DNA of 64,000 bases from Sipunculus nudus (GCA_026874595.1 CM049317.1:23357401-23421400); one strand, 5' to 3'; counted from the stretch's first letter, positions 1 through 13,007 are shown. The notes: generated from the sequence alone by a model not told the origin. Numbers and translations are program-made.

Positions 1-686
1 GTGGCTCTTAACTGACCACAAGTTAACCAGTGCGTCTCTGTGACTTCCGAGTTATACACATTGGATCACATCCCAGCGCTTCTGCCTGAAATCAGAGATG
101 GCATCCGAGCACAAAATCATCCATAACTTTCAGATTAAAGAATGGATCACTATTATTCTTCACAGAATGATAATAAAGATCTTATTCTATCGGGGAAAAA
201 ACAAAATGGTATTGAAGCGTTAGCATTTTGTACATGCTTTAAACTGCTTTATTTATAAGTCATTCCTTGGTTTCCGGCTTCCGGCTTCCGACTTCCAAGT
301 TTACATACACGACCGCGCCATGACACCTTTAGTTTTGAATGAGAAGTACCGCTTCACGTGAATCGGTGCCACAGTGATGAAAGGAGGTAAAAAATGTAAT
401 TATTTTTGTGTAACAACATTTCTTCTTCGATATTAAGCACATATAATACGACTTTATAAGCCTGTGATGCCAAATAATACCAGACAGTAAATATTTTGAT
501 CCGACCCTTAGAACGGGCGTTCTGTTGTGACTGCCATCATGACTCCAGGCCCTATCAGTTTATTTCCGAAGGCCTGAGTGTCATGTTGTCATGGCTAGTA
601 CCAAATGCAATAAACCGGCTTTTCAGTTGTTATATGCAATATCATTATGGATATAGTGGTGTATTTGAACACTCTTTTTGTTACAG
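1..686. other. Upstream flank or intron of the Lifeguard gene
   Basis: No coding exon could be supported here. The stretch contains a short run of tandem TTCCGGC-like words near 271-298 and otherwise unique AT-rich sequence. It ends in a splice acceptor (TTTTTGTTACAG, 675-686). The reading frame remains open upstream of that acceptor for some distance, but the residues do not resemble the family, so I treat it as intron. Confidence 0.5.
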
Positions 687-3600
687 CGGTGTTTTCCTGG
701 CCACCTACATCATGCTGGCATGTTGTTCGTCAGTCCGGAGGAAATTCCCTGGCAACTTTATCGCTCTGTCCATCTTTGTGAGTACTTTATATGTCAGATA
801 ATAGACTTTTTCCATCACACTAGCGCCATCTGTCGGCTATGATTGAATCTAAGTGTTCTGGTCGGGGTATTCTGACAAAAGACGATCGCATTTGTTACAA
901 CTTAAACGATAAAAGTTTAACTGTGTCATGGCGTTACAGGAGAGGTTCCATTCGGAGTTTGTAGTTTATTTCCGCATATAAGGCGGATTAGGACTTTTAA
1001 CGGGAAAAACATTACAAACGGGAAAAACAGTCCAGACGTAAGATCAAACAATTAATGCATCGACCAATTTTAAACATATTCTTGTCTGCTGTGTGTTGCA
1101 CAGGCGTATCCCGAATGTCAATAGAACGCGGTTTACGAATGTTCGCAACAGCTGATCAGTCGCAAAATTGTGAATGACGTGCGAGAGGTTTCCAGCACAC
1201 TTCGCAAAAACATTGCGAGCCTTCGCAATCCTTCCGCAAATCCCATCGCAATCGCAAATTTGCGATTTCTTTTTATCACAAAAGACAAGAATCGAAATTG
1301 CACATTACCACTTTCAAGGGGGATAGCTGTCTTGGTTGGTAATTGCCTGGGGGTAATTGTCCTGGGGGTTATTGTCCGCGGGGTAGTTGACGGGGGGGGG
1401 GGGGGGATTGTCCGGGGATCCATTGTCGATTGGGAGGGGAGCATTTGTCCTGTTGTCAAAATAGCATTAGATTCATAGAGAGTAGGCAGCTCGTGATTTT
1501 TTAACTACAAAACTATTTGAAATAAAATGTCCCGCTAATCTCAATAACCGTTGCTGAGTCAGGAAAGGTGATATTTGTATTTGTTTGTAATCGGCTTCCC
1601 TAGTCTAGGGAGCGCACAATGTTCTGTCGATTTAATGGTGGGTCTGTACCCCAAAGTCGTGTTTCACTCACAAACGTGTGCACCTTTCGGGGGTTCCTCG
1701 GTGTTATACACTCAGTTGACACTGAATAATGTGTTATATGTTGAATTATGTGTTTCCACCCTTTCTTGTAGACAGAAACATGACAATTTGCAGATGTACA
1801 TTTTATCTTACTGAGCAAGCATTAAAATGGAGGCTGTACCTCCTAAAAAATGTTGAAGATTGAGTGTTGAATGTTGAGTTTATATTTGTAGCAATGTAAT
1901 GAAGAATTGTTAACATAAGCAGATTAAAATGTTCAACTTCGCCAGGGAAGATAAGGTTTTTTTTTATTTTACATAATGATCGAGCTTTCATGTTCACGGA
2001 AGTATATCTTTATTTCTGTTATGGTAAAATTTAGTTAAAATGATATATATTGTTACGGGTGACATAAAAGTGGACCGAACTGTCTCGGTAGCGAAGCTTG
2101 CTTTGCTAGCGAAGCGGTTGGAACGCCTGACTTGTGCGCCACCAACATGGGTTTGAATCCCGGGTCGGCCTAATGTTTTCCCCTGAACAATTTGTCTTCG
2201 TAACAAAATGGGGGCTAGTCCAACGTGACGTTAAACTTTGTGGCCCTGGGAATAATCTCAGCAAAGTGTGATTCATGGGATAATTAGTCTTGTTCTGATA
2301 GCAAAACGCTCTTAAGAGGGGGTGTGTTACGAGGTGACATAAAAGCGGACCGAACTGTCCAGCGGTTGTGCGCCACCGACATGGAGTCGACTCTCTGATC
2401 GGCCCAGAATTTTCCCCTGAAAAATTTGTCTTCGTAACAAAATAGAGGCTTGTCCAAGGTGACGGTAAACTTTGTGGCCCAGGGAATAAGCTCACCAAAG
2501 TGAGACTCCTGGGATAATTAGTCTTGTGTGAGAATGAATCGATTTTATTTATGCCAAGACCGATCTTTAAATACCATGCCAAAAGCTATAGGTGAGGTTT
2601 CATTATTGTTTCAGACCCTGGCGTTATCATACATGACAGACACAATAAGCAGGTATGAGAACTGTATACAGGTATAAGGTGGACTATATAATTTTAGAGT
2701 TGTAATGATTAACAGGGATCACTGAACATTGTACAGTAAAATTATTTATATTGGACTAGCCACAAGTGGTCTTAATTTACGGGTGGTCTTATTAGACAGG
2801 CCAGTTTTAAACAATGTGAATGCGTTCCGTTCACTGAAAAGAGGTCCGACAGATGGTGTTTCAGACAGCTTTGCCTTATGTAGAGGAAAAGGTGTTTGGC
2901 TAATACTTTGATGTCACCGCTGTGGGCAGTCATTTCGACTTCCGAAATTTTCTTCTGTGCAGCGCTTTAATTTTAGCTAAGACACTTCTGTGACACTGGA
3001 AGAAATAATACTTACCAACATGTGACATATACTAGCAGGGCTTCTGCAGGAAGCAATAACGTCAATCTGACGCACATTATCTGAGCAATACCGGGCGAAA
3101 ACAAGTATGTGACCCTGTTAAGGTAACAGTCACTCAAAAAAAAATTAAACAGTCACGGAAAAGGTCAGATTTCTTAGCGAAAGCTGGAAGGATTGTAATG
3201 AAAATTGCATGGTGTGCTCATTGATCATGACATATAATAACTATAGTTTTCCATGGTGTTTTAGTCACTTTATTATAGGTGTCTTTAATCTAAACACCCA
3301 TAAGTAATACTCAAATTTATTTTCTCCGAGTTCATATCGTATATTCTATATATTTATACTCCTGTCACTATATTTATACATATGTAACTATGGGTATTGC
3401 TATAAAGAATATTATTTCATGTTTCTCATATTTCATGTTTTTCATATTTCTATGACAAACTTTAAATGTCTTCTACTACAATTTTTGCATTAGACGTAAT
3501 TTTACTTATACCCGAAAGACTGAACTACCATTTGCATAATTAACATAATTAAGAACCGAAATTTCGATCTTGGCTCTGAAGGTATCTAATACAATATCTC

Positions 3601-5591
3601 AAAAGAGGTCAGCGGGGGTTAAATTCATTTTGGGTTTTATATGCTTATATATTTCATCATATGTATTTGCAGCTATTACGGGACACGCATCGTGCTGATA
3701 GCGGTGGCCATCACGGCGGCGGTGTGTTTGGCGGTCACTTTGTTCGCCGTCCAGACCAAGGTCAGAGTCAGTCTGTCCCGCGGAAATTTATTAGTTTAAA
3801 CTCATCTGAAGACCATTTATTTACATCTTTAAACGCATCTACTATCAAGCCATTGGCAGTTATGCTTTTTGAGACTTCGGTCGAGAGAGCCGCTCTGGCG
3901 TCTATTTATCCAACAATGAACAAGTTTGCAAGTTTTCGGGCAGAAATCAACACTGCCATTCAAATCCAATGAACCAATTGATAAAAATTTTCTGAATAAG
4001 TAAACGTGCACCAGAAACCGGACAGGATTTGAAAGCTTTATTTGATTGGCCAGAATTTCGATACAATCCCAGGTAATGCTAAACGTTTGTTCTATAATTA
4101 GCATCATACTTGCGCCAGCAGCGGCGCTGAACAAGTATATGCGATTCATTTGTTTGGTTCAAATCCCTTATTTATTATTCATTATTCATCACTCAAAAGA
4201 CGCTAGGATGGCTCGGTGAATCAATGTCTTTGAGAAGCTTGTTAATATTTTTAACAACGACTTGCTTGGTACGCTTATACCACTGAAGTTACCGGTATGT
4301 ATGTTAACAGATTGACTTCACCATGTGTAGCGGCCTCCTGTTCGCCCTCGTCATGGTTCTGTTATTTTTCGGGTTAGCCTGCCTTATTGTCTACTTCACC
4401 GACAACTTCAAGACATGGAAGGTAAACCACGCTCTCTGTCTCTCTTTCTCTGTCTGTATGTCTGTCTTTCTCTGTCTTTCTGTCTGTCTCTGTTTCTATC
4501 TTCCCATCTCCCTGTTTTCCCATTTCTCTGTCTCTCTATCGATCTATGTCTCCCCTCCCCCTGGCTCCGTCTCCCTCTTTTTTTTTGTTTATCTGTCTCC
4601 CTGTCTTTCTCTTTTTCATTTCGAAAAACAAATTTATATTCCACTTTTTCTCATGTACCAGCGGTACGTACATTATTTGGACATGCGACCAATGAAATCC
4701 AGGGTTTTAGTGTGTGTGCGAACTGGCAAAGACTGGGAGAAAAAACACGAGAGTACTCCGAGGACTAAAATGTGTATCGGCATGGAGACGTGTATCAACA
4801 TATTGTAAAGTAGACCACGCCCAAATCCTCAAATAATGGCAAGATAACGTATGGCTACAGTGCTATGAATAAGCCACTGTTACTTTAGATTTCAATGGGG
4901 TGAGTGATGATTCAGTTGTTGAAAGTATTATTTTATCACCATTTGACGGGCGAATCTTTATATACAACAGACAGTGTGATGATGCACGTTTTATATATAG
5001 TTTTCAGATTTTCCAGACGATTTGAAACTATGATTGTTCAATTGTTCAGAATGTATCTTGACAAAGGGATATTCGTAACCACTATATGCAGTTTTGTAGT
5101 GTTTTCAAAAATATCCGTAACCACTATATTTACATTTATGTAGTGTTTTCATATTTTCCCTTTTCACCAGATCATGTCCCTCGTCTACGCCGCACTGGGA
5201 AGTTTGGTCATGAGTCTGGTGAGTGAAAACCTTGCTTTACCTGCCTTTCCCTAAGTGTTTGTTCTGACTTCAATGTGTTTATATCGATTTTGTATAAAAC
5301 ATGGTATTTTTTTCCTTACGAGATATTTCTCGTTTGAATATTAATGGACACAAACTTTTTAACTTTGATAATGAATTTATTATTTATTGCCATACTTTTT
5401 ACGATTTACTAATGAAACAATAAAAATAATAATAATATTAATCATCATCATCATTATCATCATTAATATTAGTAATCTTATTTCAAGAGGTGTGTAAGTT
5501 GCTGCCTCAAGGAGAAATTATTATTATTATTATTATTATTATTAATAATAATAAGAGTAATAGTAATTTTAATAATAATAATAATCAGTAT

Positions 5592-5682
<91 letters not shown>

Positions 5683-5894
5683 TATTTACTCATCATTGCT
5701 ATTGTCATTTTCCATTATTTTTGTTATATTATTTTTTAATATTCCAGTTTCTCGCCTACAACACACAAATGATAATGGGAGGAAAGCGACATGAGCTGAG
5801 CCCCGAGACGTACATCTACGGAGCCCTGCAGCTGTACCTGGACATCGTTTTCCTCTTCATGTTCATGGCCTGTCTCCTGGGAGGCAGCAACTAA
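687..5894 (+). CDS. Protein lifeguard / TMBIM family (Bax inhibitor-1-like), 3' six exons, 5' partial
   Basis: This is a multi-pass membrane protein of the TMBIM/BI-1 family, known for roles in ER/Golgi calcium handling and suppression of apoptosis. I reconstruct six coding exons with GT-AG junctions and matching phases: 687-777, 2615-2652, 3673-3760, 4311-4421, 5171-5218 and 5748-5894 (stop TAA). They encode in order VFLATYIMLACC, TLALSYMTDTIS, YYGTRIVLIAVAITA, IDFTMCSGLLFALVM, IMSLVYAALGSLV and FLAYNTQMIMGGKRHELSPE, ending YLDIVFLFMFMACLLGGSN. These are the hydrophobic segments and the conserved ELSPE-Y-x-GAL-x-LYLDI C-terminus typical of the family. The second exon is only 38 nt. The N-terminal cytosolic and first membrane exons are missing from the window. 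Introns carry SINEs, a CT-rich tract and an (ATT)n array. An ATTAAA 20 bp after the stop is a weak polyA candidate. Confidence 0.9.
1310..1450 (+). repeat. G-rich degenerate minisatellite with poly-G run
   Basis: Diverged copies of a GGGGGT-A-ATTGTCC-like word recur about every 20 bp, with a run of more than 15 G at about 1390-1406. It lies in the first visible Lifeguard intron. Long reading frames on both strands here are a by-product of the repeat. Confidence 0.7.
1590..1845 (+). mobile_element. tRNA-derived SINE fragment (family 1)
   Basis: The body matches the better preserved copy at 23730-24160: the GGGGGTTCCTCGGTGTTAT block, then TGCAGATGTACAT and a tail ending AGCATT followed by a GAGG-CTGTACCTCC stretch. 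The tRNA-like head is absent or too diverged to see. It sits in an intron of the Lifeguard gene. Confidence 0.65.
2051..2296 (+). mobile_element. tRNA-derived SINE (family 2), copy 1
   Basis: It starts GTTACGGGTGACATAAAAG and contains a tRNA-like head with a B-box-like GGGTTTGAATCCCGG at about 2150-2164. The body ends GGGATAATTAGTCTTG. A second copy follows after about 30 bp, so this is a SINE dimer or tandem insertion inside the Lifeguard intron. Confidence 0.7.
2325..2527 (+). mobile_element. tRNA-derived SINE (family 2), copy 2
   Basis: It has the same start (GTTACGAGGTGACATAAAAG) and end (GGGATAATTAGTCTTG) as copy 1. About 40 bp of the tRNA-like head is deleted and the B box is degenerate. 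Its right edge lies about 90 bp upstream of the 38-nt Lifeguard exon. Confidence 0.7.
4422..4620 (+). repeat. Pyrimidine-rich (TCTCTGTC)n-like intronic tract
   Basis: An almost pure C/T/G-poor tract of CTCT, CTGT and TTTC words begins directly after the donor of the exon ending at 4421. The open reading through it (Leu/Ser/Cys-rich) is not coding. Confidence 0.8.
5517..5681 (+). repeat. (ATT)n / (AAT)n trinucleotide array
   Basis: About 165 bp of ATT then AAT then ATT repeats form an inverted arrangement that could fold into a long hairpin. It ends about 65 bp before the last Lifeguard exon. The apparent poly-Ile, poly-Asn and poly-Tyr coding is spurious. Confidence 0.9.
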
Positions 5895-5934
5895 CAGACC
5901 TCTAAATGCCTTGGATTAAAAAATTGCTGAAAGT

Positions 5935-6150
5935 AACCGCCTCCATCTTGCAACGCTAGCTTGACCACGTATGCACATTTTTATATCCTGGTGTTAACCA
6001 GGCCTGGTGACTATACTGCACCTGCGGGCCCTATGTCTGTAATCGTCCTACTACCGAGTCATGACACCGTGGGTCCCCCAAAAGGCACACTCTTTTGTGG
6101 ATAAAACACGGCCGTTTGGGAAAGGCCTTCCCATTAAACCTGAAGAGCGC
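5935..6150 (-). mobile_element. SINE family 1 copy, reverse orientation
   Basis: The reverse complement matches the body of the 23730-24160 element: the GGGAAGGC block, GGGGGACCCACGGTGTCATGA, the GATTACA block, ACACCAGGATATAAAAAT, and the terminal GGAGGCGGTTAC. It lies just 3' of the Lifeguard stop, so it may be in that gene's 3' UTR. Confidence 0.65.
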
Positions 6151-8061
6151 TGGAAACCGGTTCATCAATTGATTTTTGGGTCATGCTTTATTCTCATGAT
6201 AATGGGCCATTTTTTATTTATTTATTTTTCCGGCTAAGGGCTAAGTAATTTATTGGTAGTAGGGACACCTTCATTCTGGCACACTGAGTTGCCGTTTGAT
6301 GTAGCCGCCGAGGTGGTCAGCCGTGACAAAGTTTCCTCTGGCTCAGCTTTCTGGCAAATTTTGATTATGATCCAGGCAGAGGTAGGTGTGTGGTCTTTGA
6401 CCACTGTTTTGCTGATAATGATTTTTTCCCTTCACTCCATGTGGATCCGACTCGTAAATATCAGTACGTGTTCTTTATTTATCTAAAGGCATCTGAGGGG
6501 CATTATTTGTAAATAAGCCGAGTTAAAAGCAGTCGGGGATAATAGAAGTCTTGAGATAAGAACTTGCGATACTTTAATAAAAAAAGAACGAATTGGGAAT
6601 AATTGGCTCCCCTGATGATGATACGCATGTGCATAAGAAAAAAAAATTATTTAATGTGGAATTAAACATGTTATCAACACACACAACTCAAAATTCATAC
6701 AACAATCTCCGGTCAATTTGACTGGTAAATGTAAACATTATATTCAAGGGGAATTACATCTTGCGGTAAACATGAAAACTAAGCTATCATCTCTTGCCTG
6801 AACAAGACAGGTGTCTATTCAAGGCCGTCGTTTATTTTTCTAAGACACTGTTTTGCCCTGGCCACTAAATTAGGCAGGCGACTATTTAATGCCTGATGTC
6901 TGATCAAGGAAATAAGTAAGTGGGTGAGCTTCCCCGGTCACTTCTTTTTCGAAACTTCATGATTGCACGTGTGGTTACGGTGACACCACCTCTTAAGAAA
7001 TTCCCTGTCAATGTATAGTATTTTATCATTGTTTATCATTTATAACATTTTCACTTACCAATGAAGGAGAATGCGCAAAACATATATTTAACCCGCTTAC
7101 ATTATTCAAAATCATATTTCAGGTCCGGAAACACGCCTTCCACAAGACATTAGAAAAGTGAAACTTTGCAATGTCAAAAAACAGTAGTTAGTTTTGTTAG
7201 AATGAATAAAAGAGGAATCAGTTATAATCAAAATTATGTTCATGTATGTACATTTGACATTTTTTTTCCATAAAAAAATATGGTATATGCCAAAATTTCT
7301 TTCTGATACGTATACAAATGTGAAATAAACTTGCACTCTGCGCGATAAGTTGCAGAAAACAGACGCGCACTCCACCTGGGGGTCATACCTCAGGACTTCA
7401 TAAATCAAGAGTTTTCAAGCTTCCAATTTCTCCTGCTTTTTTTCATTAATGTTTCTTGTGGCTGTTTGGGAATCGTCGCGCATGTGTAAGATCGGACCTC
7501 TGGTCATTCATACTTTTTATGGCAAACAAACACACGTGGACCGTGTTTGCTCGCACACAGAACAACAACTACGCATAAAACAGATGGACTGAAGAAATAC
7601 AGTCTCAATATTATGTTGTTCGCGTACCGGGATGGGATTGCAGTGAACATTTTGTATTCTGACATTGAAAATGAACTAACTGGATGATATTAAACATAAT
7701 CAGATCATTTACCTTTAAGTATGCCATGGTTGCACCTTCTGACATAAGTTATGTCTTTGTAATATTCAGTCAAAACGGTGATGCTATACACACTAGGTGT
7801 AATATAATCTTATATAAGTACTGTAAAATATCCTTTCAAGTTATATATTTTTGTTCACAATGAAGCACATCGCCTTGAATACGCAGGAATACTTTCAATA
7901 TATCCGAGTTTCGTCAATATTATAGAACATTCCTTAGTTAATATATAATAATTCGCAAACTATGTAAATATGTAGATAAGGGCTTTTATCACACTTTGCA
8001 GTCTCAATATTAGGTTGCCGGGTTCCAATAGTACATTTGAAATATATATGAGATATTGGAC

Positions 8062-8066
<5 letters not shown>
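6150..8066. other. Intergenic, no gene seen
   Basis: AT-rich sequence with no supported exon, RNA gene or clear repeat. Open frames near 6253-6486 and 7112-7408 lack any recognisable domain and have no splice or promoter support. Confidence 0.5.

Positions 8067-8106
<40 letters not shown>
8067..8106. repeat. (TA)n microsatellite at the edge of the duplicated block
   Basis: About 20 TA units end some 30 bp before the point (about 8137) where similarity to 33537 onward begins. Confidence 0.85.
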
Positions 8107-8111
<5 letters not shown>

Positions 8112-8567
8112 GTATACTGTAGTTTTCGTATGAAATTCAGGTTTGAAAAAATGGATTGTTCATATTACGATTTTTATCCAGTGTATTCTGTAAATCAATA
8201 AACTTCATTATCGGTATAATTGATTTAAATATGACTTTCCTGTTATTGATAAACACTCCAAGAACGTGCGTTTATATAAATATACTGCTCGCCACTATTT
8301 ATCGAGGGGTTGGCCAAATGTTAACATATACGGAACCTAATACCTAATTAATTTTATACTTAATTGTCAGGGGTGGATTAGGGGGGGGGGGGCCTTTTTT
8401 TCATCTAACCGAAACAATCTGGAGGAAAAAGATTCATAGTACACCGTCAATCTTCCAGTACCAAGTGTATAGAACAGTTACAATGTTTGTCTTGCTATAT
8501 AATGCATTTAAGCAACCCCAGGTTGCACGATTACATCCTGATTATCCAGAATGTTTCTACGCCTTGA

Positions 8568-8597
8568 AGGGGGGGGGGGGAGGGGGGGAGGGGGGTG
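8568..8597 (+). repeat. Poly-G tract (interrupted)
   Basis: G runs are broken by single A or T bases, and a similar tract lies at the matching place in copy B (about 33960-34008). The tract could form G-quadruplexes. Confidence 0.85.
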
Positions 8598-8734
8598 GTA
8601 AACCCTCCCTATCACCGCCAGCCCCCAGGGCGCTTCGGTGCCTCGAAATGTGAGCCCCTGTTCTAAATTCCTGTATCTGCCCCTGGTTGTAATATATTTA
8701 AAATGTGGCACACAGACACGCATTTGCTCTTTAC

Positions 8735-8738
<4 letters not shown>

Positions 8739-8781
<43 letters not shown>

Positions 8782-8790
8782 TTATTTATT
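8739..8790. repeat. (TA)n followed by (TTTA)n
   Basis: Compound microsatellite; the matching copy-B array is at about 34110-34175. Confidence 0.85.
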
Positions 8791-10434
8791 TTTTGACGCC
8801 ATTGCTGTTTGCTTCTGTTCTTGCGCTCGCATGGTGCTGAGCGTAGCCGTGACACCAACCCGGGACTAATGCCCGTGACGCCTCTGTGCTAAAGTAAATT
8901 TGGGCAACTAGAGTAGCTGTTTGTCCATGCGTCTATCTTCTGTTTATAACAATTAGCTCCGAGTGGGAATATATTGTTAGTTGAATTAAAAAAAAGTTGG
9001 GCTTAGTAACCTGACCACTTTATTAGCCTGCCTGAAACAATACTTTACTGTTCTAAATAGTTTCAGATACCAAAGGCTTGAAATCAGAGTTTAAATGGGT
9101 CAAGCTAAGCGGCTTTGCGACTTAAAATATATTATTCCTCAATCAATATGATGTTTGAACACGCATAGTATTAGTAAAAAATATTATGGATGCTCAGATC
9201 TTTATTAGCCGCACATGTTATGTCATTCAACTTGCTAATTCCCACCACTCTTATATACATGTACATATTAAGGCGTCAGGTGGTCGTTAAGAGGGATTTT
9301 AGTGTACATATAATGACATTTAATGCAGTCCAGGGAAAGTAAAATATATAGTGTAAAGAACAGTACAGTTTATGCTTGTTGCTAATTACCTAATAATTTT
9401 GAATATTTAATAGCACTAGCTTACTAACCGTTAATGTGTTAATATACAGGTTGACAGGTACACTTCGACCAGATGATTTAGTTTCTGATAGATGGCGCTC
9501 CGATAGATGTCTCGCGAAATTATGATTAAGGAACATCTGAAAATGCCCCCTTAGGACACACTTAGGCATCGATCCCCGACACTTCAAGACCGTAAACGGT
9601 TTGGTCTTCCAGCAGTGTTTTCCTCCATTTATGACAGTGTAGACGTTGTATTTGTTTCCGTCCGTTCATGTTTTTTTACTACTTTTACCATAGATCTTTG
9701 TTTACAAATGTATTCCACTGATAAAATCTAAATCATCGTTATTTTAAGACACATTTCTATTGGTGCTGAATTTATTTCACCACAAATTTAAGTAAAGCAC
9801 ACACATAAGTATAAAAATACGAATAATTACGCTAGTTCTATGCACAGGCAGATTCGAAATCATGTTTCAACTTGTGTCACACCAGCATACACATCCAACT
9901 GTCTATCACAAAAGTCATTTTGAAATAAGGATGCGGTCAATTCAAAGACCTTTTTTATAAACAAATTAATCAAAATTAGGAATTACAAACATACAAATCA
10001 CAAAATTAACACTTTCGTGTTGCGCTTCAGAGCTATATTAAATAACACATAAGTAGGACTGACAGGGGCGGATCCGTAAGGGGGACTTTTGGCCTGATGA
10101 TCACAGCTTAAACCACATTTATCATTTATCAGAGAAATATTGATTTCTAAACATATGCATTTTTTTATTCGTGATGACTGTGTACCAGTAAAATCAAAGC
10201 CAACGTTGATTTTTATAAATCTGCTCCCTTTTGGCTAATAAAACAAGAAAAAAAATTAAGAGGACGGCGGCGGAACCCTTGCGTCAATTGATCCTGAAAT
10301 ATAACCACTTGACCCCCTCCCCCTGAAAAAAATCATGGATCCGCCTCTGTTGTAGAAACCAAGCCATGGCAACAGGTAGGATGGTGCCTGTCACTTATGA
10401 TCGGCCTATAAGGTGCTGCATATATATACACACA

Positions 10435-10439
10435 TATTT

Positions 10440-10481
<42 letters not shown>
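10435..10481. repeat. (TA)n microsatellite
   Basis: Uninterrupted TA repeat in the 3' flank of the transposase-derived gene, expanded and interrupted at the same place in copy B (36090-36163). Confidence 0.85.
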
Positions 10482-10482
<1 letters not shown>

Positions 10483-11691
10483 ATGTATATTCACCTGCAC
10501 AAGGAGCTGTCTGTATGGGAAGCCAGGATTCCTGAATACTTTGTTAGGGGAAGTTCCTTAATGATCAGGTTATATAACGTTAAATTGTTTTAATATAGTA
10601 TAGTCATATTTAATATGCTTATATCTTCTATATACTATTTAACTGTCGTATTTCCAGCCAGTAAAAATTGGCCATGACAACAGTCGAACTTATATATGCT
10701 AACATACAGAATAATAACCGATTTTGAGCCTTTCATTTCTTAAGAATCATTTTCCAGCCAGGATCTCACATCACAGACCGGAGGAGGTATATTCAATTTT
10801 TATATTTGTTACCGTGTCGGCCATCAGATGTCGCCGCCTTAAGGTTCGTGGAACACACTGAACAGGAATGCAGTGTGGCTCCCTTGGCCGTTATCGAATA
10901 ATTGCCTTCCTAACAAAAGTGATCCAATGGTTCACGATTTTCTTATATAATATAAAACTGGAATATCTCGGAAGAGGTTCATAAATCAGGTATAATATAC
11001 ATATAACCAAGTTCTCTCCGCACAACCATTAACTTAATTGTAACTAGTTTTCTCAAAGGTGTTAATCATAAAATATTATTTTTTTTAACTTTTGAACTTA
11101 GGTGGAAACAGCACAGATTTAATAATAAAAGGGTTTTATATTTGTTAAACATAAAAGTATATATGAATTACCACATCTAATGTGAGTACTTATAGGCAAT
11201 ATTCCACAAACCAAAAAAATAAGGGAATCCGGTACTGGATTTGCTTTTCAACAATGTTTGAAATATATATTGTTTATACTGACATACAAAATCCATGTTT
11301 ATATCCATGGTTTACATTGACATACATTTTCAGTATCAAATATTTCATCATTTTGATGGGAAATTGTTTTCAGTTGGTGCACTATTAACATTTTAAAATA
11401 TTTTTTTGTATCTTTATTCTATATGTCTTGTTTTAATGCAAGACATGTTGGTCAATATATGGCTATAATATATATAAAGCAAATAAGGGTACCCTGGTCA
11501 AGATTTGATATTTAATAATGTTTGAAATACATATATTTATACCGAAATCCATATTCTACATTTATTTCCATTATTTTGGCATATAGCTATACCTATTCAG
11601 TTGCAAAATAACCCATTATTGTTAAATGAAAAATGTTTTCAGTTCATGCACTAACAAATTACATATTTAAACCCTTCAATTATTTATATTT

Positions 11692-13007
11692 TCAATGGTC
11701 CTCTTCCTCCAGGCCGTCTGTCTCCTGTATGATGATTAAAGGATGAGGCAGCGCCTTTCTGGTATCACTCTCGTCTACCTGTACATGTGTCCTGATGTAC
11801 TCCTTGTCCTTACTAAAACCGACTTCCATGATCCAGCTGTACCACTCAGCAGGGAGTCTGTAACCTGAGGGGTAGAGCGGCGTCAGCTCTGTCTCAGCGG
11901 GCGGCAGGGGAACACGGAACTCAGTCACGTGATTCCTGCTCGCGTCGTCTGCAGCGTCACTGAAATGTCTACTCATTATGACGTCACACATAGACCCGTG
12001 TCTGGTCACGTGCAGCCGTCTGGTGGTGTTTAATGATACTAGTATCGTCTCCCAGTTTTTGACTGACCCCTGGCCCTTTGTGTTGGTAAAGTTCAGCATG
12101 TCGCTCGATGTCATACAAGTGATCTAATGATGGTTGTCTTGATCTGTGAGTAACTGTTGTAACGGTATCATTGGATAAGATGTAATATATTTAATGCTAA
12201 AATTACATATGGTTGGATGATCTATTAGGTCTGACACACTTTCGTTTTTATGACCATAGTATTCATACATTACTTGTACATCTATAACACCGTAGCGCGC
12301 CACCACCCACAAGAACAAGCCAATGAGGTCCGTGTTCCTGAGTAACCCTCCATACGGCTTGGTGATTACCACAATACGTTGTACAGGTGACTCCGCCAGG
12401 CGGCGCTCCAGGTAACACTTCAGACAAGACAGGAGATGTTGGGCACCAAAACCTGCTCTGACGAACTCCCACATAAAATATGAGACCACTTTACTCTTCA
12501 GGTCTATCAGGGTTACACGACACAATGGCAAATTGTGTCTAAAGTAAAGGTGTCTATCTGTTATATCTACATCCATGTAGACATAGAGTACCCCCTGCTC
12601 CTCCTGAGTCGTCATGACTCTATCACAATATCTGTTCACTCTGTCCGCGTCCACCTGGTGCTGCTTCAGCTGCTGCTCACTACTCTCTCCTGCTGCGCTG
12701 TTCTCCAGCAAATCACATATTCTACACACACCATACCAGTACAGGCGTTCATCGTCGTCACCCAACACCCTGATGTTGACAGATTCCATCACTTCCTTAA
12801 ATAATTCTTCATCAACTGAACATTTCATTTCTCGTTCACATGTTTTATTATATACATACAAACTGAATTGGAGATTAATTTCAGGAAGATATGTCCATTC
12901 CATTTTACAGTAATTTCCATTAACTGCCGTGAATTTCATCTTGTCAGACAGGAACCGTTTGATGTGATTCTTCAGTGCTGTCTGCACTACTGACAAACAA
13001 TCCGTAT
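11692..13007 (-). pseudogene. Transposase-derived gene copy A, exon 2 (DDE-like core) with one in-frame stop
   Basis: This exon matches the intact exon at 37372-38687 codon for codon, except that a TTG codon has become TAG at 12124-12126, just after QDNHH. The downstream 140 codons remain open and conserved (MTSSDMLNF to GLEEEDH). Visible marks are CRICDLLEN, VLYVYMDVD, FMWEFVRAGFG, SCLKCYLERR, GGLLRN and GHKNESVSDLIDHP. This order resembles the core of metazoan transposase-like proteins that carry a D-L-Q-Q box, a SCL box, an SDNCxGQN box and a GH-x5-D box. The SDNC box is replaced by TKPY. The acceptor (TTCTTGTAG, plus strand 13008-13016) is in phase with the donor at 16187. Translation would end about 145 residues early, or this is a recent pseudogene. 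Upstream open frame to 13314 through (TA)n is likely intron. Confidence 0.6.

Noticed and set aside
2106-2582. 158-residue minus-strand open frame
   Set aside because: Lies entirely over two SINE copies; its internal repetition is that of the SINE.
2866-2895. Alternative Lifeguard exon TALPYVEEK at 2866-2895
   Set aside because: The exon at 2615-2652 fits both the family residues and the splice phases; this one fits neither.
4323-4808. 161-residue open frame extending from a Lifeguard exon
   Set aside because: After 4421 there is a GT donor and the CT-rich intron tract; the following residues have no family similarity.
5490-5894. 134-residue open frame with poly-Ile/Asn/Tyr
   Set aside because: Only 5748-5894 is coding (last Lifeguard exon); the rest is the (ATT)n array and intron.
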